This document shows, in pieces, positions 60,029 to 64,000 of a DNA stretch of 64,000 nucleotides. The position numbers and the translations under genes are program-made. Within the stretch, counting starts at the first letter, position 1. Every line of letters starts with the position of its first letter. The notes under the pieces are model-generated. The model worked only from the letters and a program-made list of their open reading frames with translations, did no database searches and was not told the DNA's origin. The DNA comes from an uncultured Marvinbryantia sp. GTDB taxonomy: Bacteria > Bacillota > Clostridia > Lachnospirales > Lachnospiraceae. The stretch lies in the NCBI GenBank assembly GCA_937915375.1, contig CALDMO010000016.1, positions 106,617-170,616 on the forward strand. The letters are read 5' to 3'.

Positions 60029-60796
60029 CTAATTCATATTTTTTTCGTAAATTAGTGTCAGACCTTTGAGAAGAAGGGCATCATCCAAGATAATCTCATG
60101 TGTACATAAAGGGATGATACTATCAGCTAAACCGCCGGTTGCAACTACGGTTGTCTTCTGACCAAGATCTTTTTCAATGCGTTCAATCATACCATCTATA
60201 CAAGAGGCATTTCCGTAAAGAATACCGCTTTTCATACATTCGATAGTATTTTTACCGATCAGGCGTTTTGGCGGATCCAGACTAATACGCGGCAACTGGG
60301 AAGTACGACTGGTAAGAGAATCCAGAGAAACCTGAATGCCCGGAAGAATCATACCGCCAATGTAATTTTTATTTTCATCAACCACACAGATGGTCGTAGC
60401 GGTTCCCAAATCGATTAAAATCAATGGCAGGCGGTACTGCGCAATCCCAGCAACAGCTCCTACAATCAGGTCGCTTCCTACCTGGGCGGGGTTATCCATC
60501 AGGATGTTCAGACCAGTCTTAAGACCAGGTCCAACGACCATTGCTTCACAGCCAGTCACTTGCTGCAGCGCTTCTTTGATCTGTGTCGTAACCGGTGGAA
60601 CAACAGAACCAATAATAGCTCCGGTAATTTCTTTTGGATCAATCTGGTGAAAATCCAGTACCATTTTGATGGAAATAGCGTGTTCCAATGTTGTTTTTTC
60701 GCGATTCGTGGACAGGCGTTCGGTAAAGAGGATCTCTCTTTTGCGGATGCAGCCCAGTACAATATTTGTATTTCCGATATCTAAAGCTAAAATCAT
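60029..60796 (-). CDS. coaX: Type III pantothenate kinase
   Basis: 255-residue ASKHA-fold kinase that phosphorylates pantothenate in the first step of CoA synthesis. ALDIGNTNIVLG (ATP phosphate-binding), GPGLKTGL with NPAQVGSDLIVGAVAG, DLGTATTICVV and ATGGLADSI are all CoaX signatures. It lies 74 bases downstream of a vitamin S component on the same strand, so uptake and trapping of pantothenate are probably coupled. The start at 60796 has GAGGATTTT upstream. Confidence 0.96.
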   Translation of the reverse strand: MILALDIGNTNIVLGCIRKREILFTERLSTNREKTTLEHAISIKMVLDFHQIDPKEITGAIIGSVVPPVTTQIKEALQQVTGCEAMVVGPGLKTGLNILMDNPAQVGSDLIVGAVAGIAQYRLPLILIDLGTATTICVVDENKNYIGGMILPGIQVSLDSLTSRTSQLPRISLDPPKRLIGKNTIECMKSGILYGNASCIDGMIERIEKDLGQKTTVVATGGLADSIIPLCTHEIILDDALLLKGLTLIYEKNMN

Positions 60797-60870
60797 AATA
60801 AAATCCTCGTTTTATATTTTTTAATAATGCTGGAACTGTGAGGTGCGTCAAGCAGTTTTTGAGTTTTACA

Positions 60871-61506
60871 TTATTTAATAGAAGAAAGCTGACGGCGTAT
60901 AAATACCAGCAGAGCTTTTCCGAGCGCGGCAACAAGGACAGCGGCAGCAATTGCTTCCGGAATACCGGAGGCGGTGATTGTTCCCATGATCAATCCCCAC
61001 ACAGCTGTGACAGCTACGTCCTTTGCCTGTGCATACTGTTGTGCAAGCAATTTGTAGATGCTGCCCATAACGAGCAGTGTGTTTGCCAGCGATCCAACAA
61101 AACCAGTCAGCGCAAGTGAAAATAAAGTGTTTGCTTTTAGCTTTTGCAGCAAAATCCAGAACCATCCGGAGATTACGCCGATCAAGATACGGCATCCGAT
61201 GGATATCCAGAGCGCTTTGAAAATGCCCGGGAGATCTCCAGCTAAAAACGGAGAGAATGCAAACGAGAGCAGTGTAGGGGCAGTGGTATTGCTGATCATG
61301 GAGCAGATACCGAAAATGCCGCCGAGAATTGCTCCGGCTGCCGGACCAAGCAAAATAGCACCGATGATAACAGGGATGTGTACGGTTGTTGCCTTGACGA
61401 TTGGAAGCTGTATCATACCAAGCGGTGTGTTTGCCAGTAAAACAACGACAGCAGCCATAAGTGCAACACTAACCATCCAGCGAGTGTCTTTTTTTGTTGC
61501 TTTCAT
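60871..61506 (-). CDS. panT: ECF transporter S component, probably pantothenate-specific (PanT)
   Basis: 211-residue membrane protein with about six helices. The N-terminus has the VALMAAVVVLL region and TTVHIPVIIGAILLGPAAGAILGGIFGICSM, a typical S-component fold. Its position directly before coaX points to pantothenate as the ligand; that assignment rests on context. AAGGAGGAC lies just before the ATG. It needs the shared EcfAA'T module, absent from this window. A small hairpin TCCC-TTTC-GGGA lies in the leader. Confidence 0.8.
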   Translation of the reverse strand: MKATKKDTRWMVSVALMAAVVVLLANTPLGMIQLPIVKATTVHIPVIIGAILLGPAAGAILGGIFGICSMISNTTAPTLLSFAFSPFLAGDLPGIFKALWISIGCRILIGVISGWFWILLQKLKANTLFSLALTGFVGSLANTLLVMGSIYKLLAQQYAQAKDVAVTAVWGLIMGTITASGIPEAIAAAVLVAALGKALLVFIRRQLSSIK

Positions 61507-61735
61507 ATGAAATTGTCCTCCTTGTTATTATTCCCGAAAGGGATACAATACATTGCGAAAAAAAGTATAGCATGAAAAAGATAAATGAAAAAGAAAAAAG
61601 TGTATTTTTATTTGAAATAAGCAAACTGCACAAAAACTGACTGATAATTAACAATATTTTGAAATACAATCAACGGTTTGCGTGTTAAAATAACAATATA
61701 GTATATAAAAAGAAACGGAAAGCGAGGAACGTAGT

Positions 61736-63721
61736 ATGAAACTTTATGTAAATTGCGCTGCTCCGAAAGATGGAAATGGCTGCAAAGAGACACCATTTAA
61801 GCACATCAATGATGCGGCGAAAGTTGCGAAACCGGGCGATGAAGTCATTGTTGCACCGGGTACTTATCGTGAATATGTAGATCCGGTAAATGCAGGTACG
61901 GAGGATGCGAGAATTGTATACAGAAGTGAGGAGCCGCTCGGCGCGGTGATCACCGGTGCGGAACAGGTGAAAACCTGGGAAGTTTATGAAGGCAATGTAT
62001 GGGTGGCGCGTATTCCGAACAGTATTTTTGGTTCCTACAATCCATACACAACATTCGTATACGGTGACTGGTATTTTGCGACAGCAGACAAGCATACGGG
62101 CTGTGTATATATGAATGATAAGGCTATGTATGAAGCTGTTACGCTGGAAGAGTGTATGAAGGGCGAAGTTTACAAGAACAGCTGGGTGCCGGAGGATTCC
62201 ATTTATAAATGGTACGCAGAGCAGGATGCGGAAAAAGATGAAACGGTTCTTTACGGAAACTTCCAGGGAAAAAACCCGAACGAAGAGAATGTAGAAATCA
62301 ATGTAAGACGTCAGTGTTTTATGCCATCGAAGACAGGAGTAGGATACATTACCGTTCAAGGATTTAATATTAATAAAGCGGCTACTACATGGGCGCCGCC
62401 GGCAGCTTATCAGGACGGTATGATTGGACCGCACTGGTCAAAAGGCTGGATCATTGAGGATTGTGATATTTCTAATAGTAAATGTGCTGGTATTTCGGTG
62501 GGAAAATACCTCGATCCGGAAAATGACCATTACTTTACATATAAACAGGTGAAATCTCCGACGCAGATGGAACGAGATGCAGTATGCCGCGGACAGTACC
62601 ACGGATGGCTGAAAGAAAAAGTAGGAAGTCATATTATCCGCCGCAATAATATCCATCACTGTGAACAGGGCGGTATCATCGGACGCATGGGCGGTGTCTT
62701 CAGTATTATTGAAGATAATCATATTCATCATATTAATAATATGATGGAACAGGGCGGCGCGGAGATTGCAGGTATCAAGATGCATGCAGCAATTGATGTG
62801 ACATACAGACGTAATCATATTCATCATTGTACAATGGGTATCTGGTGCGACTGGGAAGCGCAGGGTACACGTATTACACAGAATCTGCTGCATGACAATC
62901 AGCGTCCGGAAGGTGCGGGTATCTTAAAGGGCGGTATGATGTCCCAGGATATCTTTGTCGAAGTAAGTCATGGACCGACATTGATCGATAATAACATTCT
63001 TCTTTCCGACGCAAGCCTGAGATTCGCGACACAGGGCGTGGCAATGGTACACAATCTGATCTGTGGTTCGCTCACAGTAGTTGGAGAGGGAACGTCTTGG
63101 CGTTATACACCGTATCACATTCCGCACCGTACAGAGGTGATGGGCTTTATGACTTTCCTGCATGGTGATGATAGATTTTATAACAACATTTTTGTTCAAA
63201 AATGGCCGGCAGAAGATATTATTACACCGCATGACTTTGATGATGGGTATGATTCGGAAAATCGTAAGGTGGGTACTTGGATGTTTGATGAATATCCGAC
63301 TTATGACGAATGGTTCTCACAGTTTGACTTTACAAAACCGGCTGATATGATGAAATGCGAACCGGCTCATTTTGGACATCTTCCGGTATGGTCTGAAGGA
63401 AATGCATATTTAAGCGGTGCGGCAGCAAGCAGACATGAAGTAAATGGTCTGGTATGCGGCGATGACGTAAAAGTAGAACTGACAGAAAAAGACGGAAAGC
63501 TTTATCTGGATACAAATGTTTATGAGAAACTGGAAGGCTTCACGGGCAGAATGATTAATACCGAGATTCTGGGTAAAGCATTTGAACCGGAGCAGCCGTT
63601 TGAAAATCCGGATGGAACCCCGATTCAGTTTGATGCAGACTATTTTGGAGAGCATCGTGGAATTAATACAGTTCCAGGACCGTTTGTTTGCGCAGAGACA
63701 GCAAAAAAACAGCTTTGGTAA
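61736..63721 (+). CDS. GH120 beta-xylosidase
   Basis: 661-residue right-handed beta-helix enzyme, strongly resembling what I recall of GH120 beta-xylosidases such as Thermoanaerobacterium XylC. The segments NSIFGSYNPYTTFVYGDWYF, GPHWSKGWIIEDCDIS, EIAGIKMHAAIDV and HIPHRTEVMGF are shared. The catalytic pair corresponds to Asp372 in WCDWEAQGTR and Glu409 in FVEVSHGP. There is no signal peptide, so it hydrolyses imported xylo-oligosaccharides in the cytoplasm. It is 41 kb from the xylan operon but shares its C-terminal architecture with the GH10 fusion protein there. GCGAGGAAC precedes the ATG. Confidence 0.92.
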   Translation: MKLYVNCAAPKDGNGCKETPFKHINDAAKVAKPGDEVIVAPGTYREYVDPVNAGTEDARIVYRSEEPLGAVITGAEQVKTWEVYEGNVWVARIPNSIFGSYNPYTTFVYGDWYFATADKHTGCVYMNDKAMYEAVTLEECMKGEVYKNSWVPEDSIYKWYAEQDAEKDETVLYGNFQGKNPNEENVEINVRRQCFMPSKTGVGYITVQGFNINKAATTWAPPAAYQDGMIGPHWSKGWIIEDCDISNSKCAGISVGKYLDPENDHYFTYKQVKSPTQMERDAVCRGQYHGWLKEKVGSHIIRRNNIHHCEQGGIIGRMGGVFSIIEDNHIHHINNMMEQGGAEIAGIKMHAAIDVTYRRNHIHHCTMGIWCDWEAQGTRITQNLLHDNQRPEGAGILKGGMMSQDIFVEVSHGPTLIDNNILLSDASLRFATQGVAMVHNLICGSLTVVGEGTSWRYTPYHIPHRTEVMGFMTFLHGDDRFYNNIFVQKWPAEDIITPHDFDDGYDSENRKVGTWMFDEYPTYDEWFSQFDFTKPADMMKCEPAHFGHLPVWSEGNAYLSGAAASRHEVNGLVCGDDVKVELTEKDGKLYLDTNVYEKLEGFTGRMINTEILGKAFEPEQPFENPDGTPIQFDADYFGEHRGINTVPGPFVCAETAKKQLW

Positions 63722-63806
63722 TCATTGAAGGAATACATGGCGGATGCTGACCGGTGAGAATCAGGCGGCATGTTCCGCAGAAATAAAAGGAGAGTTCTAA
63801 ATGCAG

Positions 63807-63846
63807 ACAGCATCCATGTTGGATAGTAAAACGTGGATGCTGTTTT
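63807..63846 (+). terminator. Terminator after the GH120 gene
   Basis: ACAGCATCCA and TGGATGCTGT close a stem with a 17-base loop, followed by TTTT. Confidence 0.8.
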
Positions 63847-63891
63847 GTATATTGCTGTCAATCGTTGTCAAAAAAATTTTTAAAAAAGTAG

Positions 63892-63920
63892 TTGACAAAT
63901 AAATCGCCAGATGATATTAT
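63892..63920 (+). promoter_or_regulatory. Strong tandem promoter 1 at the right edge
   Basis: TTGACA (63892-63897) and TATTAT (63915-63920) are 17 bases apart. The 18-base sequence AAAAAAGTAGTTGACAAA around the -35 box is repeated 94 bases downstream. Confidence 0.8.
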
Positions 63921-63926
63921 ACAAAA

Positions 63927-63945
63927 GCTGTCGCGAAACGACAGC
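63927..63945 (+). other. Hairpin at the start of the edge transcript
   Basis: GCTGTCG-CGAAA-CGACAGC is a perfect 7-base stem directly at the predicted transcription start of promoter 1. Such leader hairpins are common in rRNA operon leaders. Confidence 0.55.
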
Positions 63946-63985
63946 AACAACTACAAAAAAGATTTAAAAAAATCGAAAAAAGTAG

Positions 63986-64000
63986 TTGACAAAACAAAAA
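63986..64000 (+). promoter_or_regulatory. Tandem promoter 2, cut by the window end
   Basis: A second TTGACA (63986-63991) stands in the same sequence context as the first; its -10 box would lie outside. Closely spaced identical promoters of this strength suggest an rRNA or tRNA operon just beyond. Confidence 0.55.

Noticed and set aside
61685..62434. A 249-codon minus-strand frame over the start of the GH120 gene
   Set aside because: Antisense to a strongly supported enzyme; no ribosome site.
1..64000. CRISPR arrays, insertion sequences or prophage genes
   Set aside because: No regularly spaced repeats, transposases, integrases or phage structural genes were recognised anywhere in the window.

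Overview
The window looks like a chromosome segment from a gut Lachnospiraceae-type Firmicute (Clostridia). The signs are strong purine-rich ribosome binding sites, an A/G-rich coding strand, single-chain glycyl-tRNA synthetase, Firmicute LexA boxes, CUT1 sugar transporters without their own ATPase, ECF vitamin transporters, and TPP, Mn2+ and L10-leader RNAs. No species can be named from the sequence alone.

Layout. 1-1.6 kb: end of an unknown gene and glyS. 1.7-20.4 kb: a xylan/arabinoxylan utilisation locus with a CE4 deacetylase, GH43, LacI and AraC regulators, two ABC permeases and a large binding protein, then a GH10 fused to a beta-helix glycosidase, GH51, a second GH43, GH39, and a carboxylesterase fused to an SGNH esterase. 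None of the enzymes shows a signal peptide. The picture is uptake of decorated xylo-oligosaccharides followed by complete breakdown in the cytoplasm. A LacI-type palindrome sits just downstream of the transporter promoter and recurs before the lacI gene. A GH120 beta-xylosidase at 61.7 kb belongs to the same biology, as does a second GH51 at 55.4 kb.

20.5-30.4 kb: an NCS2 purine permease, a small orphan transcription unit with decayed coding sequence, rplJ-rplL with an L10 leader, an ApbE flavin transferase, an XRE regulator, a TetR-controlled membrane-protein operon with a shortened DUF2871 gene, an MFS exporter preceded by a leader peptide with alternative RNA pairings, and exodeoxyribonuclease III.

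30.4-38.2 kb: two paralogous four-gene cassettes (ECF sigma factor, multi-TM protein, ABC ATPase, ABC permease) with a TipAS-type MerR regulator between them. This is the best candidate here for an undescribed envelope or antibiotic-response system.

38.2-48.2 kb: a membrane-anchored GDPD phosphodiesterase, ribulokinase, a small unknown protein, a GH78 rhamnosidase, and a GntR(YtrA)-ABC operon. 48.3-55.2 kb: aspS, mntP under a Mn2+ riboswitch, an L-threonine aldolase-like enzyme, a cytidine deaminase-like enzyme, and a radical SAM/DUF4130 pair behind two LexA boxes, which is probably an SOS-induced but functionally undescribed DNA repair module. 55.2-64 kb: a tRNA/tmRNA-like T-arm relic, GH51, a secreted unknown, TPP riboswitch-thiW-thiC, a coaX-panT pantothenate pair, GH120, and finally tandem strong promoters that run off the right edge and probably drive an rRNA operon.
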